Part shown: positions 45,923-58,100 of the stretch, one piece after another
Position numbering within the stretch: position 1 is the stretch's first letter
How the letters are laid out: every line of letters begins with the position of its first letter
Source: Straminergon stramineum
Lineage: Eukaryota; Streptophyta; Bryopsida; Hypnales; Calliergonaceae
Length of the DNA: 64,000 nt
Direction: 5' to 3'
Assembly (NCBI GenBank): GCA_963920665.1
Contig: OY987263.1
Location: forward strand, 25,408,547-25,472,546
The notes under the pieces: generated by a model
Told to the model about the DNA's origin: nothing
What the model saw: the letters and a program-made list of their open reading frames with translations, nothing else
Database searches by the model: none
Made by a program: the position numbers and the translations under genes

Positions 45923-48306
45923 GGATCAAGTGTTCAAAATTTGAAAACCCATAAAAACTAATATATATAGTAATCATTAACAAGAAAATTAACTTAAAAA
46001 TGTCATCAATTTGAATGTTTGTAGATTTTTGTGTTAGGTTTCCAACGGTTCTTAATTATAGATTTAAAAAACTCTTATTAAGAAATATTCTATGGCAAGG
46101 TCAAAAGTAACAAATATGTTACAACTCATAGAATACCTTTTGTATTTCAAAAAATGACCCTTTATTAACAATTCAAATAAATAATAACTATAAAAATCCT
46201 AAGAATCACTATAAAGAAAAATTTATATTTTGAAGACTAAAAAATTTCAATCAAAAGTCAATTTTATAAAATGTTTTGGGCAATGGTTAGCTTCGGGTAC
46301 CTCTTTTTGGATACACTAATTAGGTGATTCTTATTTAAAACCTCCAAAATTTGTCGAATTTGTTCATTTTGATCAATTAAGAAGACCATAAGATGAAAAA
46401 ACACATTCTTGCACCTCAATGGAATCAAAATATACATTCCGAATGAGTTTGTTTTTTAATTAAAAAATTTTCGATCTATTGATAGAGGTGAGAAAAAATG
46501 CAAAATTTTAGAATTTGTAGGCATCATAGTGCACAATTTATAAATTTTTTATTGATAGAATCATTTATTTTACCTATGGGACTACTAAATATAAGTCATA
46601 TTGAAAAAAAATATTAAAATGAAATTATTTGATATTCCAAAAGCTTGTTATTGAGGATTCTAGGTACATAGGACAAAAATAAAATTTTCAACTAAAAAAT
46701 TCATTAAAATTTAAAAAAACACTTTGATTGTGATGAGTTTTTTTCCATGATACATTAGCAATGTAGGTAGCTAAAATCACATTTTGTGAAATCATACTTT
46801 ATTATATTTAAAAGATGAAGTTGTTTGACATAGTAGAATGGATTGATGTTGTAGTTGAGACAACATTTTTGGGTACCCCAAGTTCACTATTGCCCAAAAT
46901 TTAATTCTCATTAGGGGGGATTTGAGGGCATAGAAAGATTGTTTCAGGTCCATTTTCTGTGTTGGGAACTAGCCTTTGTTGTCTAGAATGAAAAATAATT
47001 ATGAAATGAAAGAAATAATTGGAAAATAAAAAATAATTATTTGATGTGTCAAATGCCACTTCAGATTGCTACTATGGAAATTTTCCCAACTATTTGGGAA
47101 CTCATAGTCTTCTAGTGAGTTGAAATCCCTTCTCATGCTTGAAAAGTTTATTGATGAATATTGGTTAGTTCTTAAAATACATACATAATCAAATTTTGAT
47201 TATGGATTTTACAAGATTTATTGACTTACTATAGAAAAATGGATAATTTTTATCTAATTTTGTTTCAATAATTTTAGATTTTAAAATAAAAAAACAAAAT
47301 AAAATCACTTATGGAATTAGATATATGAAGACTACAAAAAAAATTGTTGATATACATTGTAATGATATGAGATATTTAAACTTTTCACAATCAAAACTTG
47401 ACTTGGTCATCAATATGATTTCTATTTCATTTGAGTTTTACAGAAAAGTGAAGCTTTTAAAATCTATTCTAAAATTCAAAAGAATTCTATATTTTTTAAC
47501 ATGTAATCTATCTCTTTATCTAATATCTTCACTAATATTCAATTTTGACCCCTATAGGATTGGGGGGTTTGGAACAAAAGTAGTTCAAAATGCTAATGTC
47601 CAAAATAAGACTAAATTTATCTTTATCTATAATTTATCTTTAACAAATCCAATCATAGGATCCTTTAGTTTCTTTAGAATTGATTGGCTTCAATATTTTT
47701 GTGTAAGTATTAATCTAAAAAACAAAATAAAATGAATCTATTTCTTAGAATCTATTTTCAGCTTCCCACTTTGACATGAAATTCAAAAAAACTTATAATT
47801 TTTACAACATTTATTGGAATGACATAAAACAAAGCTTCGCATGTAGATTAAGATGATTAGCATCTATTCAAAAGATTTAATGCAGAGTATGGAGTTATGA
47901 AATCAATAGAGTATAGCCAAGTCTTAAACCTCCCCAAAGTGGTCTCCTTAGTCTTTAGTGTTACTTCATATCTTTTACCTAGATTTGATAAGTGAAATAT
48001 TTTAGTTTATATAGGAACTTTCAATTGTTAATAGCAAGTTTATCACAAACAATATTTGCAAAAACTCATTAAATATGCTTGTCTAAATGTTGTCTCACAT
48101 TGATAAAACAATGCTCCAATCCATAAGTTTGGTGTGGGTGTTAAGTGCACCTATGGTTGTCTTGTTAGACACGTTTTATTCCATGTTTGTTGTGTAGGAG
48201 TGTTTGCCATGACAACCTTGAGTGCACCAATTTCTTGTGACCCATTGGCAATCTCCCATTTCGAGCTGCGTAAAATTGCAATCTTGATATGGATTTGAAG
48301 CCTTGG
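45923..48306. other. AT-rich spacer
   Basis: The longest open stretch (47325-47735) is AT-biased, begins in no clear context and has no recognisable domain. CCCCTATAGGATTGG near 47548 and CCTTAGTCTTTAGTG near 47945 may be the ends of another TTAA-family relic. No gene is supported. Confidence 0.45.
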
Positions 48307-48307
48307 A

Positions 48308-48334
48308 CATATATATATATATATATATATATAT
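48308..48334. repeat. (AT)n microsatellite
   Basis: An uninterrupted alternating AT run of about 26 bp. Confidence 0.95.
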
Positions 48335-51060
48335 TACTTAGCTTTGGATTGGAGATCCAACCAAGCATCATGCAATATTGGACTGTACAAACTATGCATC
48401 CTGGTCAGATCTGTCAAACTCGATGCATTGATCCACCAAGGGAAATGACAAAGTAATGGTCAAAGAATACCCAATTTCTATGTCATCTTTGAGTATTTGC
48501 GGTTGTGGGAACTGTGTCGTGATATTTTGTCGATGTGGCCGAGTTTGGAGAACCACTCCTATGAGGCTAACTCACTCTTTATTGTCGCCTAGCTTTGGGT
48601 TCAAGCTCATATTCCTTCAGTTTCAGAGGCCACGAGGTTGTTCACAATTTATTGGACATTGGGGAGCCTTTGGACTGTCTGTTGGTACTGTAAATTGGAT
48701 GGCAGTCATAGCACCTCGAGCTTCTTCGAGGATCGAGGAAGAAAACAAAAAGCTGGACCCGGTAATTGCGAATGGAATAATAAATCAATCCATTTCTCTT
48801 CCAAAGACTAAAAAATTGTGCACTGAAAGCTCACTGAAGAAACCCAAATGTTTTTCAATGATTACAATCATATTATCTGTGTGAGAGAGAGTATGGCATT
48901 CAAACATATATAATGAGATATACAATAGAAATCAGAATCATGAAAATGAACAAACCTGACCGACATTCTAAAACGAGCTGAACATGGGAATCGGAGCACT
49001 CACACCCCACCAACTGACGACCCTCAACTGCCATCGAGGACTGGACCCGCACTTGAAAGGTTTGAAAGTTTCCTCCAGTTCCTCAGTTTTCGAAGAAAAA
49101 GTTTAAAAATTCGTAAATTCCTTTCCAGTTTTTTCCTTTTTTATTGCTTGACTTTCGAACATGCATTATTTCCCATTTTCCAATCTGTTTATCATTTTCC
49201 AGGAGCTGAATATTTCCTGTTTGCTAGCTTCCGTCGCTTGGGCCTCACTAAGTTATTGGCATTCACTGCACCCGGACCTCCTCCCCGAGCTGCGTCTGCG
49301 AGGAAAAGGCACAATGAGCTTTCGCATTCTCTCGCTTCCAAAAATGCGGTGAGCTCCATGAATTCACGAGTAAGCTTAACTTATCATGGATGTTTGCGCC
49401 CACTCCCGGCCTCTGCATTGATCGCTGCCTTCTCAGCGGCACCTTCGGCCCGACATGTGTGTCACCAAATGGATGTTTTGGTCATAATTGTGCTGCAACT
49501 ACGGTAAGGTAAGAGGTAAAGACCTTGTGGTGTGACTCCAACTGAATGCTGGTCCAGCTTTTCTTAAGTACAGATGTTCAAGAAGGTGGGCACAGAAAAT
49601 CTACAAACATCTCTTGGCAGCAGAGCTGAAGTCCCACACCGCACCCTCCACCCCCCCAGGGCCCAGCAGTCAGTATGCAGACTGCAGCACTGCCCCCATT
49701 CCGCTTCCTCTAATAAGTGTGTATCACACAAGCCATACACGACAAAACAACGCCTGCTGTGATTCCTTCTTATTGGTACAGTCTGCGAAAATGTCTTGTT
49801 TTACATGATGCGGAGGCAACCGCTTTCCACATTCGGTCAGGAATGAAATTCTATTATGGGCCACCTTTTGGGGCTTCTTTTTGGGTCTGTTCGTTTGTTC
49901 GTTTGTTTCGATTGGAGGAGAAAAATTGGAACCCTAATCAATGAGGAGAAAATGGCCTCAAAATGGGTTTAGGATAAAACGATATCAAAGACTGAGGAAA
50001 AAATGCCCCCCCTCCAAATGAAAAGAAAATGTTGGGTGTTAACAAACAACCCATGTCACTTCCATTTATCAATGCTCTACTTCCAAAAACAGTTTGCATA
50101 ATATGGTTTCTTGCTAAGGGCCGTCCCCTTTGATTCTTGTGTGGTAGGCATTTTCTGACATGCGATTTTAAATTGGAATGAAATCTCTATTTATTATTGA
50201 AATTGAAATTGTAAAACGTTACAAACTACTATCAAGAAATGTTCTATTCATTTCCCAGATACATTGTAAAGCTTCATCTACTATATATGGAGTAGTACAA
50301 CTGTTGTTTGTGTAATCATTTGTGTAATCAAGCATTACTCCTTTTCCATCCGTGCCTCAACCATACTCATTCATTTCTTGGCAATCGTTTACCCAAGGCA
50401 ACAGCCTTTTTCCTCGAGCAATCAATGGAAAATAGAAGCCCTGTTTGTCGGGCTTCACCCTCCTCGTCCGGGACCCTTATTTTCCATAATGCCCTGTTCA
50501 CAAGGCATTCCGTAAAAAGAATCTTCATAAGAAATCTTCTTCATAAAGTTAGAAAAAGAAAAAGAAAAACAACACCTCACCCATTCTCCTGCAAAATTGA
50601 TATTCCATCAATTGAACAGCAATTTTCTTTTTCTCCACCCCCACTCTCCGGTTTCAATCTTCCAAGCCCAATTGACCCCCAAGGCCTCAACTGACCCTGC
50701 CCAGGGCCTCTCCCTCTGCACCTGCTGCAGTGCCAACAGGCTAGCCAACAAGAGGGAGATCGTTTGGGAGGTAGGTACTGCTGCTAGAACGGTACAGTAC
50801 TTCCCACGGATATCCATAATCAGCTACTCAGAATTGTTTCGGTACCAGAAACTAATAAAAAAGCTCCCCTTTTTGCTCCCAGCGAAATAATCAATGGGGG
50901 AACAGTGGGGATCGCTCGCTCGAGGACAGCCAGCGAGTCAGCCAGCAAGTCAGAAGTTGTGCAATGCAAGTGTAAACATTCCTGCCCTTCTGCAAATAAA
51001 AGGAAGAGGGCCGCCCAGCCAGAGAGTGAAAAAATAGTGGGACCCTAACAATGCTCAGCA
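48335..51060. other. Upstream region of the HMA gene, higher GC, no second gene recognised
   Basis: From about 48.4 kb composition rises, and none of the transposon families seen elsewhere was found here, as expected of gene-proximal DNA. Open frames at 48456-48884, 49148-49507 and 50308-50694 have no recognisable motif. A 12-bp direct repeat (CAGCCAGCGAGT / CAGCCAGCAAGT, 50927-50950) lies about 115 bp before the TATA-like box and could be a regulatory site. Confidence 0.5.
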
Positions 51061-51064
51061 ACCG

Positions 51065-51070
51065 TATAAG
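51065..51070 (+). promoter_or_regulatory. TATA-like box of the HMA gene
   Basis: TATAAG in a GC-moderate context, with a pyrimidine-rich CTTCACTTCAG about 30 nt downstream that would suit a start site near 51095. This gives a leader of about 510 nt before the start codon. No transcript data support it here. Confidence 0.5.
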
Positions 51071-51094
51071 TAACCAGTCCAGGCGTCTTCACTT

Positions 51095-51606
51095 CAGACG
51101 CACATGCACCAACTCCAGCAGCAAGTCGATCACCACCTTTCCTGCAGCCGCGGCAAGCACTCCAGTGAGTGTCTCTTGAATCGATCACAGAGGGAGAGAG
51201 GGAGAGAGGGGGAGAGAGAGAGGGAGAGAGCCGAGAGAAGCGAACAGAGGCCGGCTCGTTTGATAACCTTATGATCTAGAGTTAATCCTGGTGTTCCAGC
51301 TCCGAAATTGACGGTACAGCATTCTTGTAGCATTCTATATACAACTGGTGTCGATCTTCTGCCTTTGGCTGCTGCAAGTTTGCAGCGGTTCCACTTGGTA
51401 GCTCTGCATGTGTAGCGATTCGAATTGATCATTGTTTCCACGGCGGAAATTAGTATAGAGCAGCCTGATCTAGACGACAGGCGTGCAATTGAGTTGTCCA
51501 CAGTTGAGTTTTGTAGTTCGATCGATCTCTAGGGAGCTTGATCTGATCTGTACATTGACGAGATTGTTGAATAAGGAGCGTTCTTTCGTTGCCGACTAAT
51601 TTTTCT
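51095..51606 (+). promoter_or_regulatory. Inferred 5' leader with three upstream ORFs
   Basis: Upstream ATGs open frames at 51104-51274 (56 codons), 51271-51279 (ATG-ATC-TAG, overlapping the previous stop as ATGA) and 51408-51428 (6 codons). All close before the main ATG. If transcription begins near 51095 the first ATG would be only about 9 nt from the cap and might be skipped. GTGAGT at 51165 and a TTTGCAG near 51393 could be a leader intron that would remove most of the first two. Upstream ORFs usually lower translation of the main frame. Confidence 0.45.
51188..51232 (+). repeat. GA-rich microsatellite in the leader
   Basis: An imperfect GA/GGGA run. In plants such runs near start sites are bound by BBR/BPC GAGA-binding proteins (family knowledge); binding here is inference. 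Confidence 0.8.
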
Positions 51607-54074
51607 ATGATGGCGGGGCATTATTTCTACGACCCTCGACCCTTCTATGGCCACAACGGCCATACCGGACTGATGCCTTTGGATGAGGTGAGTACGTTTT
51701 CATCTATAGACGATTATCGACTCGGAGATTCCTCTTGCTTTCTGTTTTGTGATGAATTGTCGATTTGTCGATACAGTACCATTTGGTATACCCATTTTCT
51801 GTTAACCAAACTGTCGATGCGCTTGCATGCGCTTGTCCATCGACCTATGATCGACTGTACTATTCGCAGCTTGCATTTCCTTAATTAAGATTCAGTGGAA
51901 AAGGATTCTTGTGAGCATGCATACATAACGAACTGGCTTTTCGTAAGAAACCCTGGTAACTGATCGATGCTGAGCAGATCAGATCAGATCGATCAGGTGG
52001 ACTCGCCCAGACATGTATTGGAATTGTGACTGAACATAACATGCCTCGTGCTGCAGCTTTTCTACGGCCGCTACGACCCCGTGGTTCCCTACTGGATGGA
52101 CCAGCGCATGATGTCTTTCGACGACACTTTCTACAAGCAGCAACTGGCGAGCCGACGAGGAGGTCCCGAGGTGATGCAGCAGCAGTACCTCCCGCAGCGC
52201 GGCGAGAATAACTTCATGCCGTACAAGCGGCCGGAGCTCGTGCGCGACGACATGTACACGGACCTGTACACACGACGCTCCCCTTACAACTTCAACTACA
52301 GTAATTACGGACGAGACGGATTCGCCGTGAGCGCGCCCATGCAGTTCCGGGGACAGCAGTCGCAAGACGATAACTGGGTGCACGCCATGAGCGCCCCCCC
52401 AGCTCCCTACGGCCATGGCCACGGGTACCGAGGCTTGCCTGAGCCACCGCCCGGCGGCATGCCCACCCGCGCCTTGACCAACGGCGCTGGCATCGATCAG
52501 TTCTACCAGAACAACCAGGGCGGGGAGCAGTACAGGCAGATGGACACTCCCGGGAACACCCACATGATGAGCAACCAAAACAAGATGGCGAGCAACATGG
52601 TGAGCAACATGAGCAAACGGGACACCCATGGCAACAGTCACGGCAACAATCAGGGCAACAGTCACGGCAACAACCACAGCAACAGTCATGGCAACAGCCA
52701 CGACAACAGCCACGGCAACAGTCACGGCAACAGTCACGGCAATAGTCAGAGCAACAGTCACAGCAACATTCACAGCAACACTCACGGCAACACTCACGGC
52801 AACAGTCACGGCAACAGTCACGGCAATAGTCAGAGCAACAGTCAGAGCAACAGTCACAGCAACAACCACAGCAACAACCACGGCAACACTCACGGCAACA
52901 GCCAGGGCTCTCTCGGCACCAAACAAATGGGATTTTCGGGTACCCAGACTGAGAACTTTGGGAAATCTGTAGGGAAATCTAGCTCCATGCAGACGTCGAA
53001 GCAAACCACCATAAACAACTCGAAGCGGTACGATTCTTCCTCGAGCTCGGATTCAGAAGACGACGACGACGACCGGCACGGACACAATAATGGAAGCAAC
53101 AAATGGGGCACGGTCGTCAAGAGCACGCACGGTCATGGCGGCAAGGTTTCTTCTGCCCATGGTCATAAGGTGGACCACAGCAGCGGCCACGGATACGAGT
53201 CTAATGCCAGAGGATTGAAAAGCTCGTCCCACTCTACCAGCTCCAAGAAATCCTCCAGTCATGGCCATGGTGGCCAAAGCAAGATTTCGAGGTTGCTTGG
53301 GTTTGGGGGTGACAGTTCCAGCTCGGAGGACGAGAGTTATGGTCATGGTGGTGCCCGAGGAAGCTCCAAGGGGAGCTCCAAGGGGAGTGCCAATCACCAC
53401 GGCGGCCATGCCGCGAGTTTCCAGCCAAATTATGGCTCACAGCCAAAGCAAATGGTAGGACTCGGAAATCTAGTTTTATTGCTTCGGACGTGTCTTTTGA
53501 TTCTACAATGATTTTGCTGATCACTACATGTGCATGTCAGGAAGTTCTTTTTCGCTGATTTTGGAGTCTAACTTGTGGCGCAACATTTTTTGATTGCAGC
53601 AATTTAGCAGCCAGTCAAAATCTGTGGAGTTGAAAGTGCCCATTTGCTGTGACAACTGTGAACGCAAAGTGAGATCATGCTTACAAAAAATGCATGGTAA
53701 GTGGATGGTTCTCTGTGATCAAAGCCATCGAAGTTGCTATTGTACTTGTTCACTGAGGTTTGTGTTAGCACTTGTCTACCTACCGCATATTCTTCATTTA
53801 GGTTGGCATTGTTGCAGGGTCGGAGTTAGTTCAATATAAATGTAAATAAATTAAGATGGTTTTGAGTTGGATGCAAACTCAGATGTGGGAATTGTTTGTT
53901 GCAGGTGTGGAGAGTGTATTGTGCGATCAATGGAATAGGAAGGTCATCGTCTATGGCAATCTGAAGGCGGATGACGTCCTCAAGCGCGTGAGGCGAGTCA
54001 AGAAGACATCTGAGTTGTGGTCGCACGCAAAGCAGCAGCAACAGCAGCAGCAGCAGCTGGTGCGATTATATTGA
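51607..54074 (+). CDS. HMA-domain (CxxC) metal-binding protein with a His-rich repeat region, four exons
   Basis: Exons 51607-51687, 52057-53454, 53600-53696 and 53905-54074 join in frame (phases 0, 0, 1) to 581 codons plus stop; all introns are GT-AG. Translation may start at the second ATG (51610), which has A at -3 and G at +4. Residues 1-115 are Tyr/Arg-rich. Residues 196-212 hold five Met. Residues 218-309 are 23 tetrapeptides of H-G-N-S type. About 355-367 is a Ser/Asp cluster with five Asp (362-366), followed by several HGHG motifs. The C-terminal HMA domain (about 502-565) has VPICCDNCERKV with metal-ligand pair C510/C513, then GVESVLCDQWNRKVIVYGN and a basic VLKRVRRVKK, as in plant HIPP/HPP metal-binding proteins. 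Eight Gln and LVRLY end the protein, so there is no CaaX box. The usual role of the domain is binding Cu, Zn or Cd; the substrate here is unknown. Exons are far more GC-rich than the flanks. Confidence 0.88.
51688..52056 (+). other. Intron 1 of the HMA gene (369 bp, phase 0)
   Basis: Donor GAG|GTGAGT, acceptor GTGCTGCAG|CTT. It separates the codons for DE and LFYGR. Frame continuity and the repeated FY-x-DP motif on either side support this junction. Confidence 0.85.
52627..52902 (+). repeat. 12-bp coding tandem repeat (23 units)
   Basis: Exactly 276 bp = 23 units of the CACGGCAACAGT type encoding H-G-N-S variants. Nineteen units start with His and four with Gln. Units 8-14 (52711-52794) and 15-22 (52795-52890) share the same order of variants, including the rare GGCAATAGTCAGAGC junction, with one extra unit in the second block: a segmental duplication inside the array. 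The repeat opens most frames, including a long minus-strand frame that is an artefact. Confidence 0.95.
53455..53599 (+). other. Intron 2 of the HMA gene (145 bp, phase 0)
   Basis: Donor ATG|GTAGGA, acceptor TTTTTTGATTGCAG|CAA. Read-through meets a stop at 53509-53511, so splicing is needed to reach the HMA domain. Confidence 0.85.
53697..53904 (+). other. Intron 3 of the HMA gene (208 bp, phase 1)
   Basis: Donor CATG|GTAAGT, acceptor TTGTTTGTTGCAG|GTG. It splits the Gly codon between helix 1 (KMHG) and the following strand (VESV) of the HMA fold; removing it restores an uninterrupted domain. Confidence 0.88.
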
Positions 54075-54437
54075 AGGCAATTAATTGGCTTTCAGTTCGT
54101 TGTGTACATAGCGCATCTTATTAGTCTCCATGAGTTTAGAAAGATTTTGACACATAATCCGAATAGATAGTACTTACTGCATCCATTCTGGGAAAAAAAA
54201 AAGAAAAAAAAAGAAAGCAGAAAGAGATTCACCTACTTATACGAGGTCGTCTGACTCATTCTCACATGAGGAGTCTCGCACTGATTGAGAGAAATTGAGA
54301 TCTCAATGGATTTTGTTCGTTAGAGATTCCACTGATCGAGTTACCAGACATTTGTTGATTGTCTGAAAGTGGGCCTCCTAGCCACAAGAGGCTCACATTG
54401 GGCTGCTTCTACTACCGTATGTTGGATTTTACTGAAA

Positions 54438-54443
54438 TAAAAC
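54438..54443 (+). terminator. Poly-A signal AATAAA of the HMA gene
   Basis: The canonical hexamer lies 364 nt after the stop codon, followed by a CAAAAAAAAC stretch near 54450. The 3' untranslated region would be about 380-400 nt. Confidence 0.55.
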
Positions 54444-54549
54444 TAGGACTCAAAAAAAACAAATGCCTTCCTGAGTCTCAGATTTGATACAAAATTTCTA
54501 TGTTGATTGTCAATGCACGGGCTCTTACTATGGATAGCTCTGGCAAGTC

Positions 54550-54872
54550 AGGTAGGAGGTCCATAAATTGCCATTTAAGAGATGGAAACTAATTTGGGGA
54601 GGTTAGACTTCTTGAAATATTTTTGAGTCAATTTTCCTTGAAAGGTAAATGGAATTGGCATCTAAAACAAGTTGTTTCATATTTTTGGGAGCTTCAAGGA
54701 ATTAGTTCTGAATTTTTGAAGTCAAAATGTTGGGGTCTCTAAAAGCATCCACCTCTCGAAATGTAGGCTATTGGTACATTGTTGTTGCAATGAAAATGCA
54801 AAATTTACAAATAGTGTACATTTCAAGAGGTGGATGCTTTTAGAGCCTAAGCACTCTATCAACCTCCTACCT
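54550..54872. mobile_element. Miniature element, AGGTAGGAGG family, copy 3
   Basis: The ends are AGGTAGGAGG and CCTCCTACCT, with TA intact on the right (54873-54874) and TC on the left. The inner inverted repeat GCATCCACCTCTCGAAATGT / TACATTTCAAGAGGTGGATG is well preserved. It lies about 100 bp beyond the poly-A signal of the HMA gene. Confidence 0.8.
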
Positions 54873-54934
54873 TAGTATTAATGGAACTATAAGTTTGCCT
54901 TCACTCCTGCATATTAGGTACCTATACCTATAGC

Positions 54935-55195
54935 CAATTGAGTAAGCAATTCAACATGGTTCCTAGAATTATATTGAAGAGATTTTTGTGGGATCTTTAT
55001 TGGTAGTCAGAAGGGGATTCTAAATTATCTTAGAATGCATTTTTTGGACACCATTTGAATAAACTTTGAATATTCAAAGTGCTCAAAACAAATTTTCCAA
55101 AAACTAACCCTAAACTCTTATGAATAGTGGGAGTACATTTTAGACAATAATTTTTAGGGGTTTGAATTAGGTACACTTACTTTATGTGTCCTTAC
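54935..55195. mobile_element. TAACTACACC-family element, inverted diverged copy
   Basis: Read on the minus strand it follows 63420-63691: GTAAGTGTACCTAATTC, then AAATGTACTCCCACTATTC, then CCAAAAAATGCATTC, then TGACTACCAATAAAGATCCC. Confidence 0.6.
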
Positions 55196-58100
55196 TATAT
55201 ATACGTCTCAAAGGAGCATAATTTGGAGAGAAATTTAAGCCAGCCTTGCCAATATCACACTTTTGTATCTGTTAATTGACTTTCTCTTTGCATGATTAGT
55301 ATATTCTGTGAACTTCTACTTGAATTCGATATATATGAATCAGAAAAAGTCATTAGCAATTTGTTTGAAGTATTGATTTTGAATTGGTAGTCTAGGAAAA
55401 AAAATTCATCTTATACATACAATTGGTTCTCTTTGTTCATTGCTTGAAATTGTTTGAATAAGCATTTGATTATATAAGGTTATTTTTATGAAATTGCCTT
55501 AATTCATTGTCTAATAACTAAAGGATTTGAGTAGTGGGGTCATATTATTAAACAATCTTAAATTATGGTAAATTTAGCCTTGTTGACAATTGAAAGTAAT
55601 TCCAATGCACTTTAGTATATGTTATATAGATGCTACATAAATAATTTCCAAATTTCCAAAATGCTAACTGTAAAATTACTTTAAAATGAGCCCTAGATTT
55701 TCATAATCACATGTTCACAATGGAAATATTTTAAAATAAGAATCCACACAACTTTGTTTTGGGTAAGGATCAAAATTACATAGAGTTTCCTCAAAAACTC
55801 CTCTTGATCCTAGTTGTAGCTAAACAAACTAAAAGTTGACTTACTCTTTAGAGTGAATGCATAGTTTGGTGTCTCAATAAGCGTATCACAAGGTGATTTT
55901 AGGGAAGGGTACATATTCTAAAATGAATTTTACACACAAAGTATAATAGTTCCTTATATTATTTTTGGATTAAAATCATAAGAACTTGATTAACGAGACA
56001 TCAATGTATTTTTTTGACAATCAATATCTATCAATATTAATTTATAGATTCTTAAAGACAAATGTATGGACTATCAGAACAATTAATTTTTTATATAGTA
56101 GACATCTTTCATAACATAAACATGTAGAAATGGTTTTATAGTAACTAATGTAAGAGTAAATGGAAACATTCTTTATCTAAAAATGATTTCTTTGGTGCAA
56201 ACATCATTTTATTTTATATGGTTATGGACTTTTATAGAGTGAAAATTGGGTCCAATCTTTGGAGATCATTTTCTTATAAATTTAATTTAATTTCTTTTCT
56301 TTGCATAGTGTATTTGAAGTTCTAAGTGGGCAAGTTTTGATTGTTTTCCAAAAGAAAAAAGAAAACACCTATGAAGGCTATCATTAGATAATTAATTAGT
56401 GAATCAATTTGTGACAATATTGAGACACCAAACCATGTATCCACCCTTTAAGTAAAAATTTGTTTCCACTTTTTACCCTCAAGCTAATATTTTTTCAAGT
56501 AGACAGATGGACCTTGGTACAACTAACATACCACTGTTTTCAATGGTACAACAAAACTTGACCTTATAAGGTATACACACCTACTATGAACATTAATTAA
56601 AAATTATGATTATTATAGTTATAAAAAATTATTCTTATTAGATCTTATTGTTAGGTGAAAGAGGATTCCAATGAACTTTAGCATGCATTATTTAGCCACT
56701 ACATAATTAAAATATATTTTTTCAAAATGTTGTCTCTAAGTGTATCAAAATCCATTACTAAGATTTCATAGACTCTCATGTCTTGATCATATACATCTTG
56801 TGAAATCAATATTTGAAGGAAAAAGTGACTTTTGGCAGTCCTAATGCAAGTGACAAAAAATTTGGCAATGTTGATGATGGGTGTATACACCTTGAAGGAA
56901 AGATTGGAATTATGCATGCAAAAAATTTATAATTACAAATGCATGAGCAAGATAATCACATCATTTAACAACATTCAACAATCATGGTAGTGTCTAGAGT
57001 GCTTTTGTGAATATATGAAAAAGGATTCACTTAGTAAAAAATGGTAGTTGCATAGACTAGGGAAAAGACCTCCAAATGACAAACTTGACCATTGGTGGAT
57101 AAAATTGGCTACTATTTCTATCAGTGCTTGGGATGTTGGATGCAATATTCATTCAAATTATTTGATGGTAACATGTATCTTTGTAGATGAATATTCCTGT
57201 AAATAATCAATTTTTCTACAAGGATATATGTGCGAAAATAAAATTAAGGGAAAAAGAAGGCTGAAGAATGCATACATTTTCAAAATTTCCAAAATACAAA
57301 TATGTTTCATATTTGTGAATAATTGTAGATATTTTTTTGTTCATTTTTATCTGGCTACATATGAAATATAATTTTAGGATATATTTTAACCTTTAAAGGC
57401 CTAAGGAGTTGACTCTGATTTTAGAAAACTCACATAGGGTCTACGGACTTCATGTTTGGATTTTTTGTATGAAATTTTTAGGTTAGCTTCTACTTTATGT
57501 ATGAAGTTTTGTTGTAAGTCCTTTTGATAAGTATTGTAAAAGTTACATTTAAAATTTTTTCTTAATGTCAAAGTGGGTAGTTAAAGATATTTTCAAAAAA
57601 TAGATTAGTTCAATTCATTTGGTTAAATAAATTCATACCTAAACCAAAAACTTTGAGCCATTCAATTTGACTTATGAGATGAAAGTTATGAGGAGTTTTA
57701 TTTTGTTGGCAATGAAGGAAATAAAAAAAAGGTAGTTGCTTATTGTACACAATTTTGAATAATTTTAAATAAATAAAAACATGGCATACACATTGCTTAC
57801 TAGAACACTCCCACCTTTAAAATGGACAATTCTTAGATTCTTGTCAAAGTTATTAGCAATTTTGTTTGTTGTTTCATCAAGTACTACCTTATACTTAATA
57901 AAAGATTTATTTGGGTTAAAAAGAAATTCATATATTTTTCATATATAAATTTCTCCAAAATGTTGAAACACAAAACTTCACCTATACTCCTATAGGAAGG
58001 GCTTCAAAAAAATACTTTTTAAAGTTTAGGCTCATTGATCTTGCAATTTTCCGAGGTAGGGGGAATTGTCAATATAAAATTTTGGGAGGATGTACGTGAA

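Noticed and set aside
47325..47735. 136-residue AT-biased frame
   Set aside because: Composition equals its surroundings (Lys/Asn/Phe/Ile-rich); no motif.
48456..48884. 142-residue + strand frame, Cys-rich start
   Set aside because: No domain recognised, Cys spacing does not match a zinc-binding family I know, and no splice or promoter context ties it to a gene.
52627..52902. Short regular repeats considered as a CRISPR array
   Set aside because: Twelve-base contiguous units without spacers, inside a eukaryotic coding exon.
52628..52972. 114-residue + strand frame rich in A and T
   Set aside because: An out-of-frame reading of the same 12-bp repeat.
51979..53004. 341-residue minus-strand open frame of V-A-V-T type
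   Set aside because: It is the exact antisense of the 12-bp coding repeat, which opens all frames in step. The + strand has splice sites and a recognisable domain.
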